From positions 1 through 64,000 of the forward strand of contig NZ_NOYI01000016.1 of the NCBI RefSeq assembly GCF_002258785.1: a stretch of DNA of 64,000 nt. Direction: 5' to 3'. A model generated the notes under the pieces. It had not been told where the DNA came from. It saw nothing but the letters and a program-made list of their open reading frames with translations, and did not search any database. Source of the DNA: Rhodococcus sp. 06-235-1A (GTDB lineage Bacteria > Actinomycetota > Actinomycetes > Mycobacteriales > Mycobacteriaceae). This document shows positions 47,888-56,678 of this stretch, piece after piece. Positions within the stretch are counted from its first letter, which is position 1. The number at the start of each line of letters is the position of its first letter. The translations under genes and the position numbers were made by a program.

Positions 47888-49792
47888 GTGTTGCTCTTCC
47901 CCGAAGGGACTGTCTTGGCGGACATGTCTCAGGGTACATCGTGCCCTGAAGTAGGTACAAGATTGAATGCTCGTGTCGTCCATCCTGATGCGACTGCGGA
48001 CCGGCTGTGGCATCGATTCGCACCGGCCATTGCTGCGCGCCGATCGATGAGGCTGTACGACCCGGCGACGCGTAAATACGTGTCCGCGGGGCCGTTGACG
48101 ATCAAAAGGCCGGCGCTGCCAGCCGCTGTGCCGCTGTTCTCACGCGGGCGCGCCGGCATCGTTGCCTTGGACTTCGACACCAAACACCACGGCCACGCCT
48201 CCGTTGTCGCCGACGTGACGCGTCTGCTTGCGTGGTTGACCGAATGCGGTGGCCGCGCAGTAGTCGATCAATCGACCAGCGGCGGCAGACATGTGCTGAT
48301 ACCGCTGGCACCGGGAAAAACAGTCACTGCTGACGAGGTCCGGCCGTTGTTGCGCCTTCTCTCAGCGCGACTTCCCACGTTGGACATCACACCGATGACC
48401 AACGACGCTACCGGCTGCATCACCGTGCCGGGCTCGCAATGTAAAGAAGGTGGCTACCGCACCCTCGTCGACCTCGACCCGGCGGCAGCGTCCGACATCC
48501 TGACCGTCGGGTCCGATGCCGGCACACTCCAGCGGCTCGAAGCCCTGCTCGGAGGGACGGGGCGAGCGATCACCAGCCCGATCGACGCCCACATCCACGC
48601 CGAGACGTCGGCTGAACGCGTCCTCGGCAACAGTGACGATGCCCGGTTGCATCCGCGTTTCTGCCGCTCCGCCCCGCCGCCGCGCTGCGTCCTCGACTTC
48701 GCCCGTACCGGCCGTATCGACACCCGCCGCTGGCCCTCACGCTCGGAAGCACGCCAGTCCGTCATCACCCACGCCGTCCTCTCCGGTGCCAGCACCGCCG
48801 ACATCCTTGCCCGCATCGCCGAACCCGCGTGGGCGGGTGTGCGGGCCGCGTACGCCCGCTACGCCCAACCCGAACGCGCCATCCGCCGCGACACTGCCCG
48901 CGCCCTCAGCTGGGCCGCATCAACTATCCCGGACCCAGTCCGGGATACCAGGCACAAGCAAAAGCACACAGGGGGTACCTACGATCCCGTACTTCGTTCT
49001 TGGCTTACCCACGCTCAAACCTGGGTCGCTTCCGAGTTTCTTCATCGGCGAGATCGGTGGACTACCCATGCAGTAGTTCAAGCACTGGCGTGGGCTGCGG
49101 CAGTGTCTGGGCAGATAGTGGAAGGTGTTCCCACTGTCGGTGTCGGTGGCCGTTCACTGTCTATCGCCGCGGGCATGCTGCCTGAATCGACGGTGTGGTC
49201 GGTCCTGGAGCGACTGCGGGACATGGAAGGCTCACCGCTGTTGTTGATCGAACGCGGGGTTGGCCAGAACCCCGACCGGTATGCGCTGGTACCCACCCAT
49301 GCGGCACGGGGGACGGCAATCGAGACCTCGACAGGACCAGCAGAGGTCGAATCGGTACACCCGGCATGGAGTGTCATCGGATGGCGTCACCGCATCCTCT
49401 ACGACGCAGTCCTCGCCGCAGCAGAACCGCAGACCCCGGAGGAGTTGTTCACCGCCATCGGGGTCGGACGCACGAGCGGGTACGAGGCGTTGCTGGATCT
49501 GCGCGTCGCCGGTCTGCTCACGGTCGAGAACGCCCACATCGGTATCGGGCCGGTCGAACTCGACGATATCGGCCATCGCCACGGCCTCACGTCGGCTGTG
49601 CGTGCCCGCATCGTGCGCCACCGCGCCGAACGCATCGTCTGGCGAGAATGGCTCGCAGCCCGCGAGGAGGCACGCACCCCGGCGGAGCCGGATCGGTCGG
49701 TATTCGCGATCGCCGATGACCACCTGGCCGATCCACCCGACCACGACTACATTCTGGCGGTGATGAACACTGGCCCACCAGATCCGTTCTGA
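47888..49792 (+). CDS. Primase-polymerase-type plasmid replication protein
   Basis: A 634-residue protein. The N-terminal part resembles an archaeo-eukaryotic primase fold: GIVALDFDTKHHG (the hhDhD metal motif) and VVDQSTSGGRHVLIPL (the S-x-H nucleotide motif). The second half is mostly helical with winged-helix-like regions (ILYDAVLAAAEPQTPEELFTAIGVGRTSGYEALLDLRVAGLL). This combination is known from replication initiators of large actinobacterial plasmids. GTG 47888 is the longest start; ATG 47924 is an alternative. No helicase Walker motif is seen, so a host helicase would be needed. Confidence 0.7.
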   Translation: MLLFPEGTVLADMSQGTSCPEVGTRLNARVVHPDATADRLWHRFAPAIAARRSMRLYDPATRKYVSAGPLTIKRPALPAAVPLFSRGRAGIVALDFDTKHHGHASVVADVTRLLAWLTECGGRAVVDQSTSGGRHVLIPLAPGKTVTADEVRPLLRLLSARLPTLDITPMTNDATGCITVPGSQCKEGGYRTLVDLDPAAASDILTVGSDAGTLQRLEALLGGTGRAITSPIDAHIHAETSAERVLGNSDDARLHPRFCRSAPPPRCVLDFARTGRIDTRRWPSRSEARQSVITHAVLSGASTADILARIAEPAWAGVRAAYARYAQPERAIRRDTARALSWAASTIPDPVRDTRHKQKHTGGTYDPVLRSWLTHAQTWVASEFLHRRDRWTTHAVVQALAWAAAVSGQIVEGVPTVGVGGRSLSIAAGMLPESTVWSVLERLRDMEGSPLLLIERGVGQNPDRYALVPTHAARGTAIETSTGPAEVESVHPAWSVIGWRHRILYDAVLAAAEPQTPEELFTAIGVGRTSGYEALLDLRVAGLLTVENAHIGIGPVELDDIGHRHGLTSAVRARIVRHRAERIVWREWLAAREEARTPAEPDRSVFAIADDHLADPPDHDYILAVMNTGPPDPF

Positions 49793-49993
49793 CGCACTGT
49801 GTACCGGCCACGAATCCAGGGCAGACGCGAGACCCGGTCTGAGTTTGCGTTGCTCGCCCGCCCCTCTACGCGGCTGGACACGGCAACGGTGGACCGAACT
49901 GGGTTTTCGCACTTCCGGTCATTGTGTGGCGACGCCGGGCTGTGTGAGCGGCCGACGTGCTCGATGTCGACCCAGATGACGTTCGTGGTGAGG
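49793..49993. other. Gap between convergent replication and ATPase genes
   Basis: About 200 bp of sequence between two convergent genes. No feature seen. Confidence 0.4.
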
Positions 49994-51166
49994 TCAGATG
50001 GCTGGTGCGTTGGGCTGACGGCGGATGAAGTCCGCCATCCCGGGGACGGTGAACGCAACCAGGCCGCGCGCTGGAGACCAGATGAGTCCTTTGCGTATGC
50101 AGGAGTCACGGTGCGGTGCCATCGATTGCGGGTTCGATCCGAGGGCCTCGGCGAGGGTTGCCGTTCGCGGAGTGTCGGTTCCGCTGCGTGCGATGGCGAC
50201 CAGATAGCGCTTTTCTGCCTCGGTGGCCCGTAGCCACCTCGAGCTGTAGAAGCCGGAATCGAGGGAGGCGTGGCCGGTGTCGACGGCGTCTTCGGCGTCG
50301 GCGAGGGTGAACGGGGATTGCTGGGCTGCTTGCCAGAGCTCGTGACCGAACACCTGAAGGAAGTACGGGTATCCATCGCTCGCCGCGACGATGTAGTCGG
50401 TTGCTTCGGTGTCGATGTTCTGGTTCAGCCGGGTGATGGGTGTGACGATCGCATCGCGGGCCTGATCGTCGGCAAGCGGACCGATGGTCCTGTAGTCGAA
50501 CTGGCGCTCGGCGTACGACCGTGCATCTGCCAATGCCTGCGCGAGGTTCGGCAGGCCTGCGCCACACACGAAGAAGGCCCATTCACGCTGGGCTGCACGG
50601 TGCTGGGTCGCCAGGATCACTTGCAGTAGAGCCGGTTCGAGTTCCTGCATCTCGTCGATGAACAACCCCAGCGCGGTGCCGTCCTTGCGGAGTTCCTCGG
50701 TGAGATCTTCGACGAGGTCCTCGAATTCGACCCCCAGGGTTAACTTTTCGGTACCGGCTGAACGAGCGAGCTCGACCCCGACACCGAACGCAGTGGCAGA
50801 CACCGAGAACTCTTCGGTCAACTGCCGGATCTTGTCTGCTACCGGGCCGGCGAACTGACGACGGCGGACAGCGCGAGAGATATCTTTCGCGATACGACGC
50901 CGCAAAGCTTCGGCACCTTCCACGCTGGTCTGGGCCTCGACCTCCACCACCACCCAGTTGTGGCGGCGAGCCTGGTCCGCCATCGTCGCCAGGAGCGTGG
51001 TCTTGCCTACCCCCCGGAGTCCCTGCAGCATCAACCCGCGGTCGTAACGCCGCTGCTTCGCCCGCGCGATCAACAAGTCGAACCGTTCGAGCTCGGCAGT
51101 ACGCCCGACGAGTTCGGGCGGCCGGGTGCCAGATCCTGGTGTGAAGGGGTTCAATCCGTACTCCAT
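49994..51166 (-). CDS. AAA+ ATPase, ORC/Cdc6-like
   Basis: A 390-residue protein. N-terminal zone PELVGRTAELERFDLLIARA, Walker A LQGLRGVGKTTLLATMA, Walker B ALGLFIDEMQEL, sensor region WAFFVCGAGLPNLAQAL, and a C-terminal winged-helix-like part (LVAIARSGTDTPRTATLAEALG). This is the AAA_16/archaeal-ATPase layout. It could help load or regulate replication, or act as a regulatory NTPase of plasmid maintenance. An operator-like palindrome overlaps its start codon. Confidence 0.75.
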   Translation of the reverse strand: MEYGLNPFTPGSGTRPPELVGRTAELERFDLLIARAKQRRYDRGLMLQGLRGVGKTTLLATMADQARRHNWVVVEVEAQTSVEGAEALRRRIAKDISRAVRRRQFAGPVADKIRQLTEEFSVSATAFGVGVELARSAGTEKLTLGVEFEDLVEDLTEELRKDGTALGLFIDEMQELEPALLQVILATQHRAAQREWAFFVCGAGLPNLAQALADARSYAERQFDYRTIGPLADDQARDAIVTPITRLNQNIDTEATDYIVAASDGYPYFLQVFGHELWQAAQQSPFTLADAEDAVDTGHASLDSGFYSSRWLRATEAEKRYLVAIARSGTDTPRTATLAEALGSNPQSMAPHRDSCIRKGLIWSPARGLVAFTVPGMADFIRRQPNAPAI

Positions 51167-51229
51167 AGTCTCAGACTATCGCATTGTATCTAGATGTATT
51201 AGATATTCTCTGATATTTGCGGATACAAT
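51165..51229. promoter_or_regulatory. Operator-like palindromes at the start of the AAA+ gene
   Basis: ATAGTC-TCA-GACTAT (51165-51179) overlaps the start codon. ATTGTATC (51183-51190) and GATACAAT (51222-51229) form a second perfect 8-bp inverted repeat with an AT-rich core. This is the arrangement expected for an autoregulated promoter. Confidence 0.5.
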
Positions 51230-51542
51230 CTGATAGGAGCGGCTTGGCGTAGATCCGGGCGCACTAGGTCGGCAAGATGTAGCTGGGGCGAAAGGGATAC
51301 TGCGCCGCGTTTGCGGTGTAGATTTTGCCTGATGGGCGGGAAGCGCTACAGCACCGTCAAGGGATGTTGACAGTGTGCGGGGTTCGGCACTGAGCCCCTA
51401 GGCCACACGTCGTTTATCGCCCGTTCTGCGTTGAGGTGCTGGGCCCACGTTGAAGCAATGAGGGTGGTGTCCGGCTGCTGTGCTCGATGAGGTGTACTAC
51501 GGCGGGGGTCCCGGCGTGTCGAATCTTGTGGAGCCCACCATG
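51230..51542. other. Intergenic region with recombination-site-like palindrome
   Basis: No gene seen. It contains the left member (51351-51373) of the two GCACCGTCAAG sites described separately. Confidence 0.5.
51351..51373. repeat. Recombination-core-like site, left copy
   Basis: The site begins GCACCGTCAAG and continues with a 6-bp spacer (GGGATG) and TTGAC, giving GTCAA/TTGAC arms. The copy at 53406-53428 shares the first 11 bases and the TTGAC arm. Confidence 0.55.
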
Positions 51543-52520
51543 TCAGGTGCTACCACCGCTGGCAGGTGACTCAAGGAGTTGCAGGGTGCGGTTCAGGAGC
51601 TGTTCGATGCGGTCCTCCACGTCATCGACCATGTCCGGTACATCGGCCAGCGCCGTGTGGGCGCGGCGACGTGCCTCGACACCCGAGCGGTAGTACCCGG
51701 AGTCGAGCTCCGCGGCGACCGGCTCCGGAGCGCCGATCGGGTCACTCTGATCGCTGCTGTCGGACGGTCTGATGATGGGGCGAGGTGGGGTGTGCAGTGG
51801 AGAAACGCCGGTGCGGTGCCCCGCGATCACCGCTCCGACCTCGGCTGCGGTCATTGCCGTGACCGGCAAGGGCATGTGGCCCCACCGGTCGATCGACACC
51901 GCGACCGGACCGCGGCGCTGCGGTAGTCCGGCCATATCGGGAAACGTGTTGCGCTGCAGATGTTCTGCCAACAGTGTCGTCGAGGGATAGTGCTCGGAGA
52001 ACTGCAGAACCGTGTGCCACCGATCCCATATCGTGGCCGGCTCGAAACCGGCGGCGGCGTTGTGGGCGATGCGGATTCGGTGGCGGCCGCCGATCCACAC
52101 ACTGTCGCCCCTGGTGGTGATGTCTGTGCGGTCGAGCTCGGCAATAGCCCTGTAGGACAAGCCCGCTCCGGCGAGAACGAGAAGAACGGCGTCGCGGCGG
52201 CCGAACAGTGCAGCCGTCGATCCAGAGGTCGTCAGACCGGCCGCGATCACCTGGTACTGCTCGGCACGTTGGATCATTCTGTCGCTACGGGCCGAGTCCA
52301 GTGCGATCCGAATCGACGTGACTCGTCCGGGAGCCGGCTGACCGGCGTCGAGGTGAGCGCGGTTGATCGCGGACACCCGGCGCAGCTGGACCGCGGCGCC
52401 GCCGGGGTTCTCGGCGAGGAACTCCGCCAGCGTGATCGGCGACGCGGGTAGCGCCTCGACGTCGGCCGCGGCGCACCAGTCGGCGAACAGCGACCACTGG
52501 TAGCTGTAATTGCTCACCAT
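51543..52520 (-). CDS. Divergent tyrosine recombinase-like protein
   Basis: A 325-residue protein. The N-terminal SAM-like core-binding domain is visible (MVSNYSYQWSLFADWCAAADVEALP, with PITLAEFLAE). It continues with VLLVLAGAGLSYRAIAELDRTDI, which corresponds to the catalytic-Arg helix of tyrosine recombinases (usual form G-L-R-x-S-E-L). I do not find the C-terminal HxxR and Tyr motifs, so it may be inactive or an accessory protein. A GTG at 52538 would add six residues. Confidence 0.55.
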   Translation of the reverse strand: MVSNYSYQWSLFADWCAAADVEALPASPITLAEFLAENPGGAAVQLRRVSAINRAHLDAGQPAPGRVTSIRIALDSARSDRMIQRAEQYQVIAAGLTTSGSTAALFGRRDAVLLVLAGAGLSYRAIAELDRTDITTRGDSVWIGGRHRIRIAHNAAAGFEPATIWDRWHTVLQFSEHYPSTTLLAEHLQRNTFPDMAGLPQRRGPVAVSIDRWGHMPLPVTAMTAAEVGAVIAGHRTGVSPLHTPPRPIIRPSDSSDQSDPIGAPEPVAAELDSGYYRSGVEARRRAHTALADVPDMVDDVEDRIEQLLNRTLQLLESPASGGST

Positions 52521-52557
52521 GCTCTGTCTCGGTGTCACAGGTACGACGGTACCGGGC

Positions 52558-53367
52558 TCAATGCCGCCCGATCAGAGACAGCCGCCGAGGGTCGCCCGCC
52601 ACTAACGTGGGACGCATGCGCGTCGACGGCATCGCCCGCACGACACCGGCGAGCGCGAACTGCAACACCAGAGTGTTTCGCGGGGTGGCTCTCCAAGGCG
52701 GGGCGTCGCTGCCCGTACCGCCATCTCGGCGCTCTTGCCCTGCCGCACGGTCATTCGACGATGTCCCAGTCCAGCACCCGTTGTCGACCGTAGCGGTGTG
52801 CCAGCCGATCGATATCTGATCGGTCACGGCCAACCTGACGTCGCGGACAAATGCTTCCAAAGACGGCCAGGTTGGCACACCCAGGTGCCCGCCGTCGTCT
52901 GATCGGTACAACACGCTCCCCCGCATCTCTCCCGAACGGGTGTCGCAATACATCAGATTCGAATCCCATGCCGCGATAGGGACGTACCCCGGTAGGAACA
53001 GGTGGTCTTCTGCCTCGATACCCGCCTCGACCAGGTTGCCGACGATCTCGGGGTAGGTCCCGTCGTACATATCTGGTTCTGCTGCAACGATATCCGCCAT
53101 GACCTCGACCATGTCGGAATGCCGTCGAGGTATCTCCACGACCTGCAGCAGACGTCCAGCCGGAACGACGAGTCCCGCGCCGCCGACCTCGTTCTGACCG
53201 TCGTGAAGGCCGAAGAACTCACGAAGCTCGTCCGGCCACGGAACCGTCGCTGCCTCGGCCCGCTTCGCCGCGCTCGTTGACGCACATGGCCTGAGCGTTC
53301 GCGCCGTCACCGGTGCCACGTCACTCAGCGCAGTCACGAGGAGGTTCCACTCATGAGTCAACGACAT
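52558..53367 (-). CDS. SUKH (SMI1/KNR4) family immunity-like protein, frameshifted C-terminus
   Basis: A 269-residue frame. Its first about 200 residues match the SUKH pattern: WPDELREFFGLHDGQNEVGG, then LFLPGYVPIAAWDSNLMYCDTRSGEMRG and VPTWPSLEAFVRDVRLAV. SUKH proteins neutralise polymorphic toxins. A second frame close to the end reads DIDRLAHRYGRQRVLDWDIVE followed by a stop (near 52751), which is a natural SUKH ending. The annotated tail to 52558 is therefore probably a frameshift product. No partner toxin is seen nearby. Confidence 0.7.
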   Translation of the reverse strand: MSLTHEWNLLVTALSDVAPVTARTLRPCASTSAAKRAEAATVPWPDELREFFGLHDGQNEVGGAGLVVPAGRLLQVVEIPRRHSDMVEVMADIVAAEPDMYDGTYPEIVGNLVEAGIEAEDHLFLPGYVPIAAWDSNLMYCDTRSGEMRGSVLYRSDDGGHLGVPTWPSLEAFVRDVRLAVTDQISIGWHTATVDNGCWTGTSSNDRAAGQERRDGGTGSDAPPWRATPRNTLVLQFALAGVVRAMPSTRMRPTLVAGDPRRLSLIGRH

Positions 53368-53405
53368 TGCCCGACCCTACTGCGCAGATGGATCATCCAG
53401 TTACC

Positions 53406-53428
53406 GCACCGTCAAGAAATATTGACGG
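53406..53428. repeat. Recombination-core-like site, right copy
   Basis: GCACCGTCAAG followed by a spacer and TTGACGG gives perfect 7-bp arms CCGTCAA/TTGACGG around a 6-bp spacer (GAAATA). This is the layout of a tyrosine-recombinase core site. It is the mate of the site at 51351-51373; the two bracket the recombinase-like and SUKH genes. Confidence 0.6.
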
Positions 53429-53457
53429 CGCGCCGTACTAACCCGCTACCCAATTTC

Positions 53458-55461
53458 TCACGATTTTGGTGCAGACCCTAGAGGATTCTTGATGGAGTCG
53501 AGCAGCTCGTCCAGCTTCTTGGCGTCCTGCGATGCAGCTAAGTACTCTTCGTACTGGTTCAGGGCGTTCTTGATCAACTGGTCGTATAGTACATAACGCC
53601 CGTTAATGGTGCTCAAGGTCGTATCGATATAGTCTTTATCGGAAACCATAACTTTTGCAGTTACCCGCGGCCGCGCGCCAATGATAAATACCACCTCGAT
53701 CTCAGGATCGCTAACACCCTGCGCGGCGAGCACATCACGCAACGCAACGGCATATCTACCGCCCTGCTGACGAAGATCGTCGACATCGGCTTTAACCGAG
53801 TAGCGTTTTAACTCTACAATGACGTGCCTACCGCTCGCAGTGGCATATCGAATGTCAATGCGACCCCGCTCCTCCATTTCTTCGTCGGTTAGATCAAAGT
53901 CCGCCTTAGCCATCTTCTTCAGGGACTGCTCCATACGCTCGCTCTTCGTGGCACGTTCCCAAGAAGCGTCGAGGAGCCATAGGTGTTCGAATAAATGTAG
54001 CTGAAGAACTTTCTCTTTTTCATCATTATTCGCGAGTTCCTCGAATGCAGAAATCGCTTCCACGCGCGAACGTAGGATATCTACCCATAACCCTGCCTCG
54101 TACTGGTCTTGCTGACCCATAAGGGGAAGAATGTCCTCAGCGGTTACACGTGACAACGCGTCCAAATCTTCAGTGGCCTTACGGAGCCCTACCCTTGCGA
54201 AAGCAAGGATTCCGGATCGGAACAAGTCGGCTCGCTGGGACTCCGACTTCGGTTCGAACTCCAAGCCGGCAATCGTGCCGATCATAGTTTCAGCGTAGGG
54301 TCTTTGGTAGGAATCAAGAGTCTGAATCCATTCTTTTAGACGGGGGTACTTTAATAGTGCGTCTGGAACCTCCTTTTTGGGTCGTCTCTCTGACCATGTC
54401 TCAGATGCCTTTACGAATGCCTGGCGTAGAAAGTCGCGAAGCTGTACGACACGGTCGTCGTCTTCGATCAACCGTTGCCGGTCGCTTGTCGCGATGTCGT
54501 CAGCATCGTTCGAGTCGAGGAAGTCTGCTTCGACTTGCCCCGTCACGTAATTTCCGAAGACACGACTAAAGTCGAGTTTTTCTATTATTCCTTCTTGTAT
54601 GGGCCGCTTACGTGCGAGAACAATTATATTTTTGAGTGAGCCAGCCTCGTCATCATCGGTTAGGTCTGTTGGCTTACGCGCTGTTCCGAACCACCCGCGT
54701 ACAGTCCAGCCTTCGACCCGGTTCACTGTTTCATCGATAACGAATCGTGTGATCCCAGGGGGTAGGGCGCTGGCAGGAAGTGTTTCTTTCCCGAATTCCC
54801 AGATGAACTGGAGCTTCTTCAATTCCTGTCTATCGGCCCAGTTTACGGCATTGCCGTTGACGACAATCCTAAAGCCGCCGTCCGAAGGAGGGGTCGGATC
54901 CATGACGTCGAACCGACGTGCCAATCGCTTACGTAAAGCGGAGGCTGTGAGGTCTGCGCGTTTGGATTTTAGGGAATCAAGTACTAATACTGTTCCCTGC
55001 TTGGCATATTCCGGCGGGACCGAGACCTCATCTGGCTCGTAATTTCCACCAGCGTCGATTCTGCTTCGCAGCGAATCGATATCGATCTTGAAACCGTTGC
55101 TCCGCCCATTCTTTGTCGAGTAGACGGTGATGACTTCCGCTATAGAGAAGACGGATAGCTTACCGATCCCTTTCCGGCCCATGTAAGGTCTGTTCCAGAT
55201 TGTCGATGTGTCACCTTCAGTATCACGCTTTCTATATCCAACCTTCAGGAACCGGTCATTCATCTCGTCAACGGTCATGCCAACACCGTTGTCTTGGACG
55301 ACAACTTGCTTTCCGCGGGTCCAAGTGATTGAAACTTCCGTCGAGTCCGCATCGTACGCATTGGCCACCAATTCCGACAAAACCGCGGCCGCATTGCTGT
55401 AAAGATTGATACCCAGGGAATCAAGCACAGACAAATCAACGCGCATTCTGTACTTGGTCAT
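53458..55461 (-). CDS. MORC/GHKL ATPase with C-terminal nuclease-like domain
   Basis: A 667-residue protein. The N-terminal GHKL ATPase fold shows motif I VLSELVANAYDAD, motif II VVVQDNGVGMTVDEM and motif III YMGRKGIGKLSVFSIAEV. A long helical middle follows. The C-terminal domain has a PD-(D/E)XK-like pattern: RIDIRYATASGRHVIVELKRYS (D, then E-x-K). Iyer and Aravind described such MutL/Hsp90/MORC-type ATPases in restriction-modification-like operons. The ATGA overlap with the cytosine methyltransferase gene makes a two-gene modification and restriction pair likely. Confidence 0.8.
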   Translation of the reverse strand: MTKYRMRVDLSVLDSLGINLYSNAAAVLSELVANAYDADSTEVSITWTRGKQVVVQDNGVGMTVDEMNDRFLKVGYRKRDTEGDTSTIWNRPYMGRKGIGKLSVFSIAEVITVYSTKNGRSNGFKIDIDSLRSRIDAGGNYEPDEVSVPPEYAKQGTVLVLDSLKSKRADLTASALRKRLARRFDVMDPTPPSDGGFRIVVNGNAVNWADRQELKKLQFIWEFGKETLPASALPPGITRFVIDETVNRVEGWTVRGWFGTARKPTDLTDDDEAGSLKNIIVLARKRPIQEGIIEKLDFSRVFGNYVTGQVEADFLDSNDADDIATSDRQRLIEDDDRVVQLRDFLRQAFVKASETWSERRPKKEVPDALLKYPRLKEWIQTLDSYQRPYAETMIGTIAGLEFEPKSESQRADLFRSGILAFARVGLRKATEDLDALSRVTAEDILPLMGQQDQYEAGLWVDILRSRVEAISAFEELANNDEKEKVLQLHLFEHLWLLDASWERATKSERMEQSLKKMAKADFDLTDEEMEERGRIDIRYATASGRHVIVELKRYSVKADVDDLRQQGGRYAVALRDVLAAQGVSDPEIEVVFIIGARPRVTAKVMVSDKDYIDTTLSTINGRYVLYDQLIKNALNQYEEYLAASQDAKKLDELLDSIKNPLGSAPKS

Positions 55462-56546
55462 ATTACGGCCTTCCGTTTGCGACGTCTCATTGGCTTGGTG
55501 CTGGCAACGTGATCTGAGAGATGGTTACCTGCCGACTGGGCAATTGGTGGCGGAACCGCGTTTCCGATCATCCGACCTACCCGGAGAAACGTGACGGGAT
55601 CATTTGGATGTGTGAAGATATAGTCGCTTGGAAACCCTTGCAGGACAGCCGCTTCACGCAAGGTCAAGGCGCGGTCTTGTTCTGGGTGACCGAAACGGCC
55701 TGCTCCGAAGTTGTACGCAAGTGTTGTGATTGTTGGAGATGGTTGGTCCCATTGCATGCGCGCATAAACATTCCTGAATGACGCTCCGGATTTTTTGCGA
55801 TGGCATGGTGCCCTCAGTGCTTCCGGCCATTCTAGCCAAGTGCCGCCGGGGGTGCTCTCTTGAATCCTTTTGATATTGATGTCGGATAATTTTCGCGCCA
55901 CGTGAAGTGGATCGTCCCCGTGAACCTGACCTGCTTCAAGCGGCGGCAGATGGCCAATTGCGTTACGAACGGACGTTTGTCCGGGGTTTGAGTCTGGAAG
56001 TAAATCCTCCAGCGGGCCAAGCCGTGATGCAATTAGAACTAGTCGGCGGCGATGCTGAGGAAGTCCGAAGCTTGGCCCGTAGCATGACTGCCACGATACC
56101 CAGTAGTCAAGACTGCGAAGAGTCTGGACAAACCTCTCGAAGACTGGAGTTCCGCCCAATCGTGGCACGTTTTCCATGGTGATTAACTCTGGCAGAGTTT
56201 CTTTCGCGAGTCGCGCAAACTCGTCCAGCAGCGGCCACTTTTCGTCACCCGAGGTGTCTGCGCCTCGGCGATACGGCGAGAATGGTTGGCAGGGAGCACA
56301 TCCAGCGAGGAGTCGGACGGTGCCCGGCTTCCAGGTCTGTTTGAGCATGGCAGCCGTCACATCTCGGACATCCATTTCGATGAACGGTGCCTCTATGTTT
56401 TGCTCGAAGGCGTACCTGCAGGATGTGTCATTGTCGATTCCAGCAGCAATCTCGATGCCAGCCTGCCTAAGGCCAAGCGACAACCCTCCAGCGCCACAGA
56501 ATAAATCGATAGCTGATATTTGCCGCTGGTCAGATGCGTCGCTCAC
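55458..56546 (-). CDS. DNA (cytosine-5)-methyltransferase
   Basis: A 362-residue Dcm-type enzyme with all key motifs: I DLFCGAGGLSLGLRQAG, IV GCAPCQPFSPY with the catalytic Cys, VI MENVPRLG, VIII QHRRRLVLIAS, IX with VRNAIGHLPPL and X GNAVPPPIAQ. The target-recognition region between VIII and IX is of normal size. It should protect host or plasmid DNA from the nuclease encoded by the overlapping downstream gene. Confidence 0.92.
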   Translation of the reverse strand: MSDASDQRQISAIDLFCGAGGLSLGLRQAGIEIAAGIDNDTSCRYAFEQNIEAPFIEMDVRDVTAAMLKQTWKPGTVRLLAGCAPCQPFSPYRRGADTSGDEKWPLLDEFARLAKETLPELITMENVPRLGGTPVFERFVQTLRSLDYWVSWQSCYGPSFGLPQHRRRLVLIASRLGPLEDLLPDSNPGQTSVRNAIGHLPPLEAGQVHGDDPLHVARKLSDINIKRIQESTPGGTWLEWPEALRAPCHRKKSGASFRNVYARMQWDQPSPTITTLAYNFGAGRFGHPEQDRALTLREAAVLQGFPSDYIFTHPNDPVTFLRVGRMIGNAVPPPIAQSAGNHLSDHVASTKPMRRRKRKAVI

Positions 56547-56678
56547 TCGGTAACAGTATCGGGCGCGCGGAGCCTTGGGAATAGCAGGATGGTGTATTGG
56601 CAGGCGCGCTGACGCTGGGATGACAGTCGCGCATATTCGGTTTGAGCTAGTCAGGTGGCCGTGGACAGAGGTATCGGC

